Positions 38,477 through 46,809 of a DNA stretch of 64,000 nt are shown piece by piece. Under the pieces are notes generated by a model. That model worked only from the letters and a program-made list of their open reading frames with translations. It was not told where the DNA came from and searched no databases. Origin of the DNA: Cellulomonas humilata (GTDB lineage: Bacteria > Actinomycetota > Actinomycetes > Actinomycetales > Cellulomonadaceae); assembly GCF_030814415.1 (NCBI RefSeq), contig NZ_JAUSVB010000003.1:496001-560000 (forward strand), in the 5' to 3' direction. Position 1 is the stretch's first letter. Every line of letters starts with the position of its first letter. The position numbers and the translations under genes are program-made.

Positions 38477-40054
38477 ATGTCCACGACCCTGCCCGCCGTC
38501 CTGCCCGACGCCTCGACCCCTGAGCGCGACGGCGCTGCGCGCACCTATCTGGTCAAGACCCTCGGCTGCCAGATGAACGTGCACGACTCGGAGCACATGG
38601 CCGGGATGCTGGAGCAGGCCGGCTACGTCGCGGCCAGCCCGGTGCAGGCCGCCGCGGAGGACGCGGACGTCATCGTCATCAACACGTGCGCGGTCCGCGA
38701 GAACGCGGCCGACAAGCTCTACGGCAACCTCGGCCGGCTCGCCGCCTCCAAGCGGGCGCGGCCCGGTATGCAGATCGCGGTCGGTGGCTGTCTCGCGCAG
38801 AAGGACCGCGCGGGCATCGTCGAGCGGGCGCCGTGGGTCGACGTCGTGTTCGGCACGCACAACCTCGACGTCCTGCCGGTGCTGCTGGAGCGCGCGCGCC
38901 ACAACGCCGAGGCGCAGGTCGAGATCGAGGAGTCGCTCAAGGTCTTCCCCAGCACGCTGCCCACGCGTCGCGAGTCGGTCTACGCGGGCTGGGTGTCCAT
39001 CAGCGTCGGCTGCAACAACACGTGCACCTTCTGCATCGTCCCGCACCTGCGCGGCAAGGAGCGGGACCGCCGGCCGGGGGAGATCCTCGCCGAGGTCGAG
39101 GCGCTCGTGTCCCAGGGCGCCATCGAGGTGACGCTGCTGGGGCAGAACGTGAACTCCTACGGCGTCGAGTTCGGGGACCGCGGCGCGTTCGCGCGGCTGC
39201 TGCGTGCCGCCGGTGCGATCGAGGGCCTCGAGCGGGTGCGCTTCACGTCCCCGCACCCGGCCGCGTTCACCGACGACGTGATCGAGGCGATGGCCCAGAC
39301 ACCGACCGTCATGCCGCAGCTGCACATGCCGCTGCAGTCGGGCTCCGACCGCATCCTGCGGGCCATGCGCCGCTCGTACCGGTCGGAGAAGTTCCTCGGC
39401 ATCCTCGACCGCGTGCGGGCCGCGATGCCGGACGCGGCGATCACCACCGACATCATCGTGGGCTTCCCGGGGGAGACCGAGGAGGACTTCGCCGAGACCC
39501 TGCGCGTCGTGGAGGCGTCCCGGTTCGCCTCCGCCTTCACGTTCCAGTACTCGCCCCGTCCGGGGACCCCGGCGTTCGACCTCACCGACGAGGTTCCCAA
39601 GGCGGTCGTGCAGGAGCGCTTCCTGCGGCTCACGGCCCTGCAGGACCGCATCGCGCACGAGGAGAACCTGGCGCAGGTGGGTCGGACGGTGGAGGTGCTG
39701 GTCGCCGAGGCGGAGGGTCGCAAGGACGACGCCACGCACCGCGTCACCGGACGCGCCGCCGACAACCGCCTGGTGCACCTGGCCCTGCCGGCCGGCGGCG
39801 GCGACGTGCCTCGTCCGGGTGACCTGGTGTCCGTGACCGTCACGCACGCCGCGCCGTACCACCTGGTGGCCGACTCCGCGCTGACGGGCGGCACGTTCAC
39901 CGTGCGACGCACGGCGGCCGGCGACGCGTGGGACCGGCGGCAGAACGGTCAGGACGAGCACAGCCATGGTGGCGCGGGCGACTCCTGCGGTACAGGCGGT
40001 CCGGCCGGACCGGTCGTACTGGGCCTGCCGACGATCGGGCTCGCGCGCCGCTGA
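38477..40054 (+). CDS. miaB: tRNA-2-methylthio-N6-dimethylallyladenosine synthase
   Basis: MiaB is a radical SAM enzyme that adds a methylthio group to i6A37 of tRNA. The product has 525 residues: UPF0004 domain with [13 protein letters not shown] and NTCAVRENA (auxiliary cluster cysteines), the radical SAM motif CNNTCTFC ([20 protein letters not shown]), and a C-terminal TRAM domain (about 410-475). The last 50 residues (after about 475) are a variable tail rich in Gly and polar residues. miaA, which makes the i6A substrate, lies 2.5 kb downstream. It ends 3 bases from the convergent YbjN gene. Confidence 0.95.
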   Translation: MSTTLPAVLPDASTPERDGAARTYLVKTLGCQMNVHDSEHMAGMLEQAGYVAASPVQAAAEDADVIVINTCAVRENAADKLYGNLGRLAASKRARPGMQIAVGGCLAQKDRAGIVERAPWVDVVFGTHNLDVLPVLLERARHNAEAQVEIEESLKVFPSTLPTRRESVYAGWVSISVGCNNTCTFCIVPHLRGKERDRRPGEILAEVEALVSQGAIEVTLLGQNVNSYGVEFGDRGAFARLLRAAGAIEGLERVRFTSPHPAAFTDDVIEAMAQTPTVMPQLHMPLQSGSDRILRAMRRSYRSEKFLGILDRVRAAMPDAAITTDIIVGFPGETEEDFAETLRVVEASRFASAFTFQYSPRPGTPAFDLTDEVPKAVVQERFLRLTALQDRIAHEENLAQVGRTVEVLVAEAEGRKDDATHRVTGRAADNRLVHLALPAGGGDVPRPGDLVSVTVTHAAPYHLVADSALTGGTFTVRRTAAGDAWDRRQNGQDEHSHGGAGDSCGTGGPAGPVVLGLPTIGLARR

Positions 40055-40057
40055 CGC

Positions 40058-40579
40058 TCAGTTGTCCGGCACGTCCGGTGGCGGCGCGTCGTCGCGGGGG
40101 AGCACGGCCTCGAGCGACGAGAACATCTGCACACCCGTGCCCAGCCCGCAGGCGAGCAGCTGCGCCAGCTGCGGCTCGGTGACCCCGGGCTCGAAGTCGG
40201 CCGACACCTCGCTGTAGAGGGCGAGCACGCCCTCCTCCTCGCGCAGGTACGCCTTGGGCCAGATCCGCTCGCGGTTCCAGTCGTTGACGGCCAGGGACGC
40301 GATCTCGCGCTGGTCGAGCTGGAGGCTCCGGTGCCAGCGGCCGCGGACCTGGAGGATCTCCTGCTGCTCGCCGAGGAGCAGGAACCAGAAGCGGCTCCCG
40401 TCCCACGTGCCCGTCAGGTCGCCGTCGTCGTCGACCACGAACCGGTAGCCGCGGGCGACCAGGTAGTCCGCGATCCGTTCCCGGGTCAGCGGAGCGGGCG
40501 GCTCGTCGTCGGGCGTGGGTCGCTTGGTCGGCTTGGGCAGCCCGCCGAGCACCCGCAGCAGCCAGCCCGGCCCGCTCAC
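40058..40579 (-). CDS. YbjN-domain protein, copy 1
   Basis: The product has 173 residues. The YbjN domain covers about residues 30-150. It shares with its two neighbours the blocks GDLTGTWDGSRFWFLLLG, ILQVRGRWHR and RIWPKAYLR. It is a single soluble domain resembling a type III secretion chaperone fold. In E. coli YbjN overexpression affects stress and motility, but actinobacterial copies are unstudied. The GTG start overlaps the stop of copy 2 by 4 bases, so the two are translationally coupled and may form a heterodimer. Confidence 0.85.
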   Translation of the reverse strand: MSGPGWLLRVLGGLPKPTKRPTPDDEPPAPLTRERIADYLVARGYRFVVDDDGDLTGTWDGSRFWFLLLGEQQEILQVRGRWHRSLQLDQREIASLAVNDWNRERIWPKAYLREEEGVLALYSEVSADFEPGVTEPQLAQLLACGLGTGVQMFSSLEAVLPRDDAPPPDVPDN

Positions 40580-41172
40580 GGGGCGACTCCTGCCGGGTCG
40601 GGGTACCGCTCGTCGAGGGCGTCGAAGAACATGCTCCCGGTGGACAGGCCGCAGAAGAGCATCTGGCTCAGCTGGGCGTCCGTGGCGCCGTGCTCGAGGT
40701 CGGTCGCCACCTCGGAGACCACGTGCACGCGGCCGTTGTCCCGGACGCGGACGTACGCCTTGGGCCAGATCCGGTCGGCGTTCCACTCGTTGCAGACGTC
40801 GAGCACCTCCTCGAGCCGCTCGATCGCCACCTCCCGGTGCCACTGGCCGCGCACCTGGAGGATCTCCGACTTCTCGCCGAACAGGAAGAAGTAGAAGAGC
40901 CGGCCGCGCCACAGGCCGCCCAGGTCACCGTCGTTGTCGACGAAGTAGCTGAACTGGTTGTTGGTCATCCACGCGGCGATCCGGGCCGGCGTCACGTCGG
41001 ACGGGAGGTCCGCGGCGGGCTCGGCGACCCCCAGCTCACGGGCGAGCAGCTCGGCGACGCGGTCGTGCAGCTCGTCGTCGGCAGGCTCGAGCGCAGAACC
41101 CGCGTCCGAGGCAGCCGCAGGCCGCGGACGCCCCAGCCACCAGCGTCGTGCACGATCCCCGAGCGACCCCAT
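40576..41172 (-). CDS. YbjN-domain protein, copy 2
   Basis: The product has 198 residues with a basic N-terminus (ARRWWLGRPRP) and an acidic linker before the YbjN domain (about 65-185). Shared blocks are GDLGGLWRGRLFYFFLFG, ILQVRGQWHREV and RIWPKAYVRV. TACTGT ends 7 bases before the ATG, giving a leaderless start back to back with the divergent dioxygenase-like gene. Its stop overlaps the start of copy 1. Confidence 0.85.
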   Translation of the reverse strand: MGSLGDRARRWWLGRPRPAAASDAGSALEPADDELHDRVAELLARELGVAEPAADLPSDVTPARIAAWMTNNQFSYFVDNDGDLGGLWRGRLFYFFLFGEKSEILQVRGQWHREVAIERLEEVLDVCNEWNADRIWPKAYVRVRDNGRVHVVSEVATDLEHGATDAQLSQMLFCGLSTGSMFFDALDERYPDPAGVAP

Positions 41173-41179
41173 GCGCACG

Positions 41180-41185
41180 ACAGTA
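41180..41185 (-). promoter_or_regulatory. leaderless -10 element of YbjN copy 2
   Basis: TACTGT on the minus strand ends 7 bases before the ATG at 41172. Confidence 0.5.
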
Positions 41186-41237
41186 CCGGCGGTCGGCCAC
41201 ACCGGGGTGCCGTCATTCGGGTGGCGGAGGTCTCCCG

Positions 41238-41243
41238 TAGGTT
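41238..41243 (+). promoter_or_regulatory. leaderless -10 element of the extradiol-like gene
   Basis: TAGGTT ends 6 bases before the ATG at 41250. Confidence 0.55.
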
Positions 41244-41249
41244 CGGGGC

Positions 41250-41975
41250 ATGCTCGTCGTCGCCGCCCTCGTCCCGGACACCGCGCTCCTCGTCCCGGGC
41301 ACCGCCGGCGACGCGGACGTGCTCGTCGGGCTGCGTACCGCGGCCGTCGAGGCGGTGACCGAGGTCGTCGACGCCGACGTCGCCACGATCGTCGTGGTGG
41401 CGCCCGGCCCGGTCGCGCGCGAGCTCGCCGGGACGGTCCGTCCGTCCCTCGGGGCCGCGGGGGTGCCCGACGAGTCGCTCTGGTGGCCGCCCGAGACCGT
41501 GGAGCTCCCGGGGCACGGTCAGGACGCGCCGGCCGTCCCGAGCGCGGTCGGTCTCCACCTGCTCGCGCGGGCGCGGCGGCACACCGGTCTGCGGGTGGTC
41601 GAGGTGTCCGGGCGGCAGAGCGCGGAGGCCCTGGCGGACCTCGGACGTGCGCTCGTGGGCGACGGGCCGACCGGGCTGGTCGTCGTGGGTTCCGGCAGCG
41701 GCCGGCACGGACCCGACGCCCCGCTCGCGGACGACGAGCGGGCTCCCGGCCACGACGCGCGCGTGCTGGCCGACCTCGCGGACGCCGGTCCGGAGGCCCG
41801 GGCGCGGCTCGCGGCCGACGACGCCGACCTCGCCGCCGAGCTGGCGGTCCGGGGCTGGGCGCCGTGGCAGGTGCTCCTGGGTGCAGCAGGAGAGCGGCCG
41901 GTGCGGTCTCGCGTGCTCGCCGAGTCGACCGAGCTCGGGGCACATCACGCTGTCCTGGTCTGGGACGCCCGGTAG
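41250..41975 (+). CDS. class III extradiol dioxygenase-like protein
   Basis: The product has 241 residues, Ala-rich. The opening MLVVAALVPDTALLVPGTAG and the central VVVGSGSGRHGPDAPL and GHDARVLADLAD resemble the LigB/class III extradiol fold found in an actinobacterial family that lies between miaB and miaA (Mtb Rv2728c position). The metal-binding His pair of true dioxygenases is not clearly conserved, so enzymatic function is doubtful. It opens a run with YbjN copy 3, miaA and dapF on the same strand. The stop TAG doubles as part of TAGGGT (41973-41978), a possible -10 for the next gene. Confidence 0.7.
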   Translation: MLVVAALVPDTALLVPGTAGDADVLVGLRTAAVEAVTEVVDADVATIVVVAPGPVARELAGTVRPSLGAAGVPDESLWWPPETVELPGHGQDAPAVPSAVGLHLLARARRHTGLRVVEVSGRQSAEALADLGRALVGDGPTGLVVVGSGSGRHGPDAPLADDERAPGHDARVLADLADAGPEARARLAADDADLAAELAVRGWAPWQVLLGAAGERPVRSRVLAESTELGAHHAVLVWDAR

Positions 41976-42013
41976 GGTCTCTCGCTGTCCGTCCACGAGC
42001 CCCCGAGGTCCTG

Positions 42014-42529
42014 ATGTCACCCGCCGAGCACGAGCCCACCACCCTGCCGCCGCTGACGACCGCACGGATCGCCGAGAGGCTCGACGCGCGCGGGTCGGTC
42101 TACGGCACGGACAAGGACGGCGACCTCGTGGGCCGCTGGGACGGTCACCCGTTCTGGTTCATCACGCTGGGCCGCGCGAAGGAGTACCTGCAGGTCCGTG
42201 GTCGCTGGGCGCGCCAGGTCCCCGGCACCGAGTTCGGCAACGTGCTCCTGGGCGCGAACGCGTGGTCCGAGACGATGGTCTGGCCCAAGATCTTCGTGCG
42301 GATCGAGGGCGAGCAGGTGGCCGTCTACACCGAGCACACCGTGGACTACGAGCACGGCCTCACCGACGAGCAGCTGGACCTGCACCTGACCGTCGGGATC
42401 GCCAGCGCGCTGCGCTTCTTCGCCGGGCTCGATGAGAAGTACCCCGACGCGGTCTTGACCGTGCCCCTCGCGCCCGCGTCTCAGGACCCAGTCGCCTACA
42501 CCGACCCCGCCCGACCGACCCTGGACTGA
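42014..42529 (+). CDS. YbjN-domain protein, copy 3
   Basis: The product has 171 residues. The YbjN domain has blocks parallel to copies 1 and 2: GDLVGRWDGHPFWFITLG, YLQVRGRWARQV and MVWPKIFVRI. It keeps the order and spacing of blocks but differs widely between them, so the copies are old. GAGG precedes the ATG. A promoter may overlap the previous stop (TAGGGT at 41973-41978). miaA starts 5 bases after its stop, so it is linked to tRNA modification transcriptionally. Confidence 0.85.
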   Translation: MSPAEHEPTTLPPLTTARIAERLDARGSVYGTDKDGDLVGRWDGHPFWFITLGRAKEYLQVRGRWARQVPGTEFGNVLLGANAWSETMVWPKIFVRIEGEQVAVYTEHTVDYEHGLTDEQLDLHLTVGIASALRFFAGLDEKYPDAVLTVPLAPASQDPVAYTDPARPTLD

Positions 42530-42534
42530 CGCCG

Positions 42535-43491
42535 ATGACCCTCGTGGTCGCGCTCGTCGGCCCGACGGCGACCGGCAAGTCCGACCTCGGGCTGGCGCTC
42601 GCGCACGCACTGGGCGGCGAGGTCGTGAACGCCGACGCCATGCAGCTCTACCGCGGCATGGACATCGGCACCGCCAAGCTCTCCCCCGACGAGCGGCAGG
42701 GCGTCCCGCACCACCTCCTGGACGTCCTGGACGTGCACGAGGACGCCTCGGTCGCCGACTACCAGGCACGCGCCCGCTCGGCGCTCGAGGAGATCGAGGG
42801 ACGCGGCCACCGGTCCGTCGCCGTCGGCGGCTCGGGCCTGTACGTCCGGGCACTCCTGGACCACATGGAGTTCCCCGGGACCGACGCCGAGATCCGGGAA
42901 CGGCTCGAGGACCGCGTCGAGGCCGAGGGCGCCCGGGCGCTGCACGCCGAGCTCGCGGCAGCGGACCCGGTGGCGGCCGACGGGATCGGCCCGCGCAACG
43001 CACGGCGGATCGTGCGCGCGCTGGAGGTCATCGAGATCACCGGCCGCCCGTACTCCGCGAGCCTCCCGCAGCACGTCTACGAGGTGCCGGCGGTGCAGAT
43101 CGGCCTGGACTGCGACCGGGCGGTGCTGGACGCGCGGATCACGGAGCGCGTCGAGCGGATGTGGTCGCGCGGGCTCGTCGACGAGGTCGAGCACCTGCGC
43201 GAGCACGGGCTGGGTCGCACGGCGTCGCGGGCCGTGGGCTACGCCGAGGTCCTCGCGATGCTCCGCGACGAGCTCACGCCGGAGGAGGCGCGGGCCGCGG
43301 TCGCCGCCGGCACCCGTCGTCTCGCGCGCAAGCAGATGGGCTGGTTCGGCCGGGACCCGCGGGTGCACTGGCTGGACGCGCAGGACCCGGACCTCGTCGA
43401 GCGTGCGCTCGCGCTCGTCGCCTCCGCGGACGCCGGTGACCTGGGGCTCGCCACGGACGACCCGGCCCCACGACGTAGCCTGGGCTCATGA
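42535..43491 (+). CDS. miaA: tRNA dimethylallyltransferase
   Basis: MiaA transfers a dimethylallyl group to A37 of tRNAs that read codons starting with U, making the substrate of MiaB. The product has 318 residues. The P-loop GPTATGKSDLG (9-19), DAMQLYRGMDIGTAK, and PHHLLDVL are all standard, with the tRNA-binding region GPRNARRIVRALEV present. The last 20 residues vary. dapF overlaps the stop by 4 bases and has its own -10 inside this gene. Confidence 0.95.
   Translation: MTLVVALVGPTATGKSDLGLALAHALGGEVVNADAMQLYRGMDIGTAKLSPDERQGVPHHLLDVLDVHEDASVADYQARARSALEEIEGRGHRSVAVGGSGLYVRALLDHMEFPGTDAEIRERLEDRVEAEGARALHAELAAADPVAADGIGPRNARRIVRALEVIEITGRPYSASLPQHVYEVPAVQIGLDCDRAVLDARITERVERMWSRGLVDEVEHLREHGLGRTASRAVGYAEVLAMLRDELTPEEARAAVAAGTRRLARKQMGWFGRDPRVHWLDAQDPDLVERALALVASADAGDLGLATDDPAPRRSLGS
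43476..43481 (+). promoter_or_regulatory. internal leaderless -10 element of dapF within miaA
   Basis: TAGCCT in the last codons of miaA ends 6 bases before the dapF ATG, so dapF can be transcribed independently of miaA. Confidence 0.5.
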
Positions 43492-44444
43492 CCGTGGTGG
43501 CCGCCCCGACGCTGCACGTGACCAAGGGTCACGGCACCCAGAACGACTTCGTGCTGCTCGACGACCGGGACGCGCGCGTCGACCTGTCGGCCGCGCTGGT
43601 CCGCGGGCTGGCCGACCGCCGGGCCGGCGTCGGTGGCGACGGGGTCATCCGGGTCGTCGCCAGCGAGCACCTGCCCGAGGGTGCCGCAGCGCTGGCGGAG
43701 GACCCCGACGCCCGCTGGTTCATGGACTACCGCAACGCCGACGGCTCGGTCGCGGAGATGTGCGGCAACGGGGTCCGGGTGTTCGCCGCCTACCTGGAGC
43801 GCCTCGGGCTGTGGGACGCGGCCGACGGCGAGCTCGCGCTCGGCACGCGCGCGGGGGTGCGCCGAGTCCGCCGCGTTCCGGTACCCGCCGAGGTCGGCGA
43901 CGACGTCTGGTACGCCGTGGACATGGGCCGCTGGCACCTGCCCGGCGGGTCGCAGGCGGTGCGCGACGGCGCCGACGCGGAGGTCGTCGTCGCGGGTCTC
44001 GAGGTCGCGCGCGCGGGACTGAGCGTCGACGTCGGCAACCCGCACGTGGTCCTCGCGCTCGGTGACGAGGACGAGCTCGGCGCAGCCGACCTCACGCGGG
44101 CGCCCGAGGTCACACCGGTGCCTCCGCACGGCACGAACGTCGAGCTCGTGGTCCCGCTCGGTGAGCACGAGGCAGCGGACGGGTCGCTGGTCGGCCGGGT
44201 CCGGATGCGCGTGCACGAGCGTGGCGTGGGGGAGACCCGGTCCTGCGGGACGGGCGCGTGCGCGGCCGCCCTGGCGGTCCGCACGTGGGCCGGAGCAGGA
44301 GCGCCCGACGTCTGGTTGGTCGACGTGCCCGGTGGCACCGTCCGCGTGAGCGTCCTGCCGGACGGGCACGTCGAGCTGGCCGGCCCCGCGGTGCTCGTGG
44401 CCGCGGCCGACGTCGACCTCGCGGCCCTGGTCGCCGGACACTGA
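43488..44444 (+). CDS. dapF: diaminopimelate epimerase
   Basis: DapF converts LL- to meso-diaminopimelate for cell-wall peptidoglycan and lysine. The product has 318 residues. The two catalytic cysteines are present: Cys92 in EMCGNGVRVFAAYL and Cys253 in TRSCGTGACAAALAV. KGHGTQNDFVLLDD at the N-terminus is the usual opening. Order miaA-dapF-hflX is conserved in mycobacteria. Here a thioredoxin-like gene and two minus-strand genes sit before hflX. Confidence 0.96.
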   Translation: MTVVAAPTLHVTKGHGTQNDFVLLDDRDARVDLSAALVRGLADRRAGVGGDGVIRVVASEHLPEGAAALAEDPDARWFMDYRNADGSVAEMCGNGVRVFAAYLERLGLWDAADGELALGTRAGVRRVRRVPVPAEVGDDVWYAVDMGRWHLPGGSQAVRDGADAEVVVAGLEVARAGLSVDVGNPHVVLALGDEDELGAADLTRAPEVTPVPPHGTNVELVVPLGEHEAADGSLVGRVRMRVHERGVGETRSCGTGACAAALAVRTWAGAGAPDVWLVDVPGGTVRVSVLPDGHVELAGPAVLVAAADVDLAALVAGH

Positions 44445-44449
44445 CGGTC

Positions 44450-44773
44450 GTGCGCCTGGCCCCCGTAGACCTCGGCGTGCCCCTCGGCGAGCGCGCCACC
44501 GTGGTCCAGTTCTCGAGCACGTTCTGCGCGCCGTGCCGCTCGACCCGCTACGTCGTCGAGCGCGCCGTGGCGACGACGGACGGGGTCGCGTACGCCGACC
44601 TCGACATCGCCGACCACCTGGCGCTCGGCGAGCGGCTCGGCATCGACGTCACGCCGACGGTCCTCGTGCTCGACGCCCGCGGTGACGTGATCCGTCGCGC
44701 GACCGGGGTACCGACGCTCGCTCAGCTGCGCAGCGCGCTCGACGTGGCGTCGTCGGCGGTGCCCTCCAGCTGA
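44450..44773 (+). CDS. thioredoxin-fold protein
   Basis: The product has 107 residues from a GTG start 5 bases after dapF. The thioredoxin fold is clear: VVQFSSTFCAPCRSTRYVVERA with an active-site CAPC (Cys26, Cys29), the segment YADLDIADHLALGERLGIDVTPTVLVLDARG containing the cis-proline after Thr, and a final helix. CAPC differs from the CGPC of classical thioredoxins, so redox partners may differ. The 3' end overlaps the convergent MFS gene by 52 bases. Confidence 0.87.
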   Translation: MRLAPVDLGVPLGERATVVQFSSTFCAPCRSTRYVVERAVATTDGVAYADLDIADHLALGERLGIDVTPTVLVLDARGDVIRRATGVPTLAQLRSALDVASSAVPSS

Positions 44774-46101
44774 CGGCGTCCCTCGCCCACCCGGGGTCCG
44801 ACGAGTGCGGCGCCGGCCGCGAAGACGGCGGCGACCGCCAGGGCAGCGGTGAACGGCGCGTCCGGGCTGCGGTCGGCCGCGGCGAACGCGAGGCCCGTGA
44901 GCGCCAGGGCGAGGGCTGCGCCGATCGAGTCGGCGATCGACAGGGCCGAGCTGTTGACGCCCTGCGTGCCGGGGGCGGAGTAGGCGAGCACGAGCACGGT
45001 CAGGCGGGAGTACACGAGCCCCATCCCGGCGCCGGCCAGGGTCCAGGACGCGATCGCGACCCCGGGCGGGAGGTGGGCGGCGGCGGTGACCAGCACCCCG
45101 GCGACCGAGACGACGACGAGCGCGGAGCCGACGACGACGGCCGTCCGGTGGGGGAGCCGGTCCCCGAGGCGCCCCTGCAGCCAGGACGTCCCGGCCCAGG
45201 CGACACCTGCGAACGTCAGGGCGATCCCCGCGGTGGTCGGCGAGAACGCGTACCGCTCGGTGAGCAGGTACGGCAGGTACACCTCGGCGCCCAGGAACGC
45301 CCCCGAGACCAGGCCGCGGGTCGCGATGACGCTCGGCAGGCCGCGGGCCGCACGCATGGTGCCGGAGGGGACCACGGCGCGGAGCGCGACGAGGGCGCCC
45401 AGCCCGGTGCCGACGGCCACGACGACGGACCACGGCAGCGGGACCTGCGCGGCCAGGTTGAGGCCGAGGACGGCCGCGGCGGCGAGCGCGGCCCAGGCGA
45501 GCCGGCCGCGCGGTGCCGCCTCGCCTTGGGTCTCGGGCGGCCCGATCCGGCGCAGCGCCGGGACCAGCATCAGCGTCGTCGGGATGACGAGCAGGGCAAC
45601 CCCGAGGAACACCCAGCGCCACCCGGCGTGCTGGGCGACCGCACCGGCTCCCGCCGGGCCGACGAGCGACGGGATGATCCAGGCCGCCGCGAACCACGCG
45701 AACACCCGCGGGTGCAGCATCGCCGGGTAGAGCCGGGCGACGACGACGTACAGCGCCACCGTCATCGCGCCGCCGCCGAACCCCTGGAGCAGGCGCCCCG
45801 CGACGAGGACCTCCATCGACGGTGCAGCGCCGGCGACGAGGATGCCCGCGGTGAACAGCCCGACCGCCACCAGCAGGGGCGTCCGGGGCCCGCTGCGGTC
45901 GCTCCACGGACCGGCCAGCACCATGCCGACGACGCCGGTCGCCAGCGGGCCGGCGAACGCGAACGCGTACAGGGAGGCGCCGTCGAGCGCGTCGGAGACG
46001 GTCGGCATCACGGTCGTCACGGCCAGCGACTCGAACGCGACCATGAAGATCAGCGCGACCATGCTCCAGGTGGTGGTGCGCAGCTCCCGCCAGTCGCTCA
46101 T
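44722..46101 (-). CDS. MFS transporter, drug-efflux type
   Basis: The product has 459 residues with 12 to 14 membrane helices. The first loop has the major facilitator motif A variant GMVLAGPWSDRSGPRTPLL. The helix 5-like segment (RVFAWFAAAWIIPSLVGPAGAGAVAQHAGWRWVFLGVALLVIP) is a good motif C of drug/H+ antiporters. The substrate is unknown. The ATG overlaps the stop of the methyltransferase gene by 4 bases, so the two are coupled. The last 52 bases overlap the thioredoxin-like gene on the other strand. Confidence 0.88.
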   Translation of the reverse strand: MSDWRELRTTTWSMVALIFMVAFESLAVTTVMPTVSDALDGASLYAFAFAGPLATGVVGMVLAGPWSDRSGPRTPLLVAVGLFTAGILVAGAAPSMEVLVAGRLLQGFGGGAMTVALYVVVARLYPAMLHPRVFAWFAAAWIIPSLVGPAGAGAVAQHAGWRWVFLGVALLVIPTTLMLVPALRRIGPPETQGEAAPRGRLAWAALAAAAVLGLNLAAQVPLPWSVVVAVGTGLGALVALRAVVPSGTMRAARGLPSVIATRGLVSGAFLGAEVYLPYLLTERYAFSPTTAGIALTFAGVAWAGTSWLQGRLGDRLPHRTAVVVGSALVVVSVAGVLVTAAAHLPPGVAIASWTLAGAGMGLVYSRLTVLVLAYSAPGTQGVNSSALSIADSIGAALALALTGLAFAAADRSPDAPFTAALAVAAVFAAGAALVGPRVGEGRRQLEGTADDATSSALRS

Positions 46102-46703
46102 CGGTCGTGCACGGCGAGCACGCGGAACCCCTTAGCGCTCGCGGTCCGGTCCACGGCGACGCCGAGCTCGGTCGCGATCCACCGCTGCAGCGAGTCCGCG
46201 CCGAGGTTCTTGCCCACCACCAGGTGCGCCTCGCCGCCGGGGGTGCGACGACCGAGCCAGTGCGTCAGCATCGCGTGCAGCGCGACCTTCCCGACGCGGA
46301 TCGGCGGGTTGGACCAGATCGCCGCGAAGAGCACGTCGTCGGGCACCTCGTCGGGACGCACGGCGCGCAGGTTGGTCGCGCCGAGGCGTTCCGCGTTGCG
46401 ACGCGTCAGGTCGAGCGCACGCTCGTTGACGTCGACCGCCCAGACGCGCGCGGCGGGGGACTCCAGGGCCAGCGTGAGCGCGATCGGGCCCCACCCGCAG
46501 CCGAGGTCGAGCAGGTCCCCGGTGGCCGGTGGCGCGGGGACCTGGTCGAGGAGCACCCGCGTCCCGAGGTCGACGTGGTCCGGGGAGAAGATCCCTCCGG
46601 CGGTCTCGACCTCGACCTCGCGGCCGGCCAGGTGCACGCGCAGCAGCCGGCGCTCGTCGGGGGAGGCCGGCTGTGCCGTGAAGTAGTGGTCCTGCTCGCT
46701 CAC
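46098..46703 (-). CDS. class I SAM methyltransferase, RsmC/RlmG-like
   Basis: The product has 201 residues from a GTG start. SAM-binding motif I is DLLDLGCGWGPIALTLA, and AIWSNPPIRVG is the NPP[IR] motif of N2-guanine methyltransferases acting on rRNA, which favours an rRNA m2G function (RsmC/RlmG family). The N-terminal DHYFTAQPASPDERRLLRVHLAG and GIFSPDHVDLGTRVLL match the family. It heads an operon with the MFS gene, and is divergent from hflX with 106 bases between starts. Confidence 0.85.
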   Translation of the reverse strand: MSEQDHYFTAQPASPDERRLLRVHLAGREVEVETAGGIFSPDHVDLGTRVLLDQVPAPPATGDLLDLGCGWGPIALTLALESPAARVWAVDVNERALDLTRRNAERLGATNLRAVRPDEVPDDVLFAAIWSNPPIRVGKVALHAMLTHWLGRRTPGGEAHLVVGKNLGADSLQRWIATELGVAVDRTASAKGFRVLAVHDR

Positions 46704-46809
46704 GGCGCCGACGATACCCACGCGCAGCCGCTCGGCCCGCAGCGAAATACCTCGTGCACTGTCGGCACCCCGTGGGACTCTGGAGGCACCCGACGAGACG
46801 AGGAACCCC

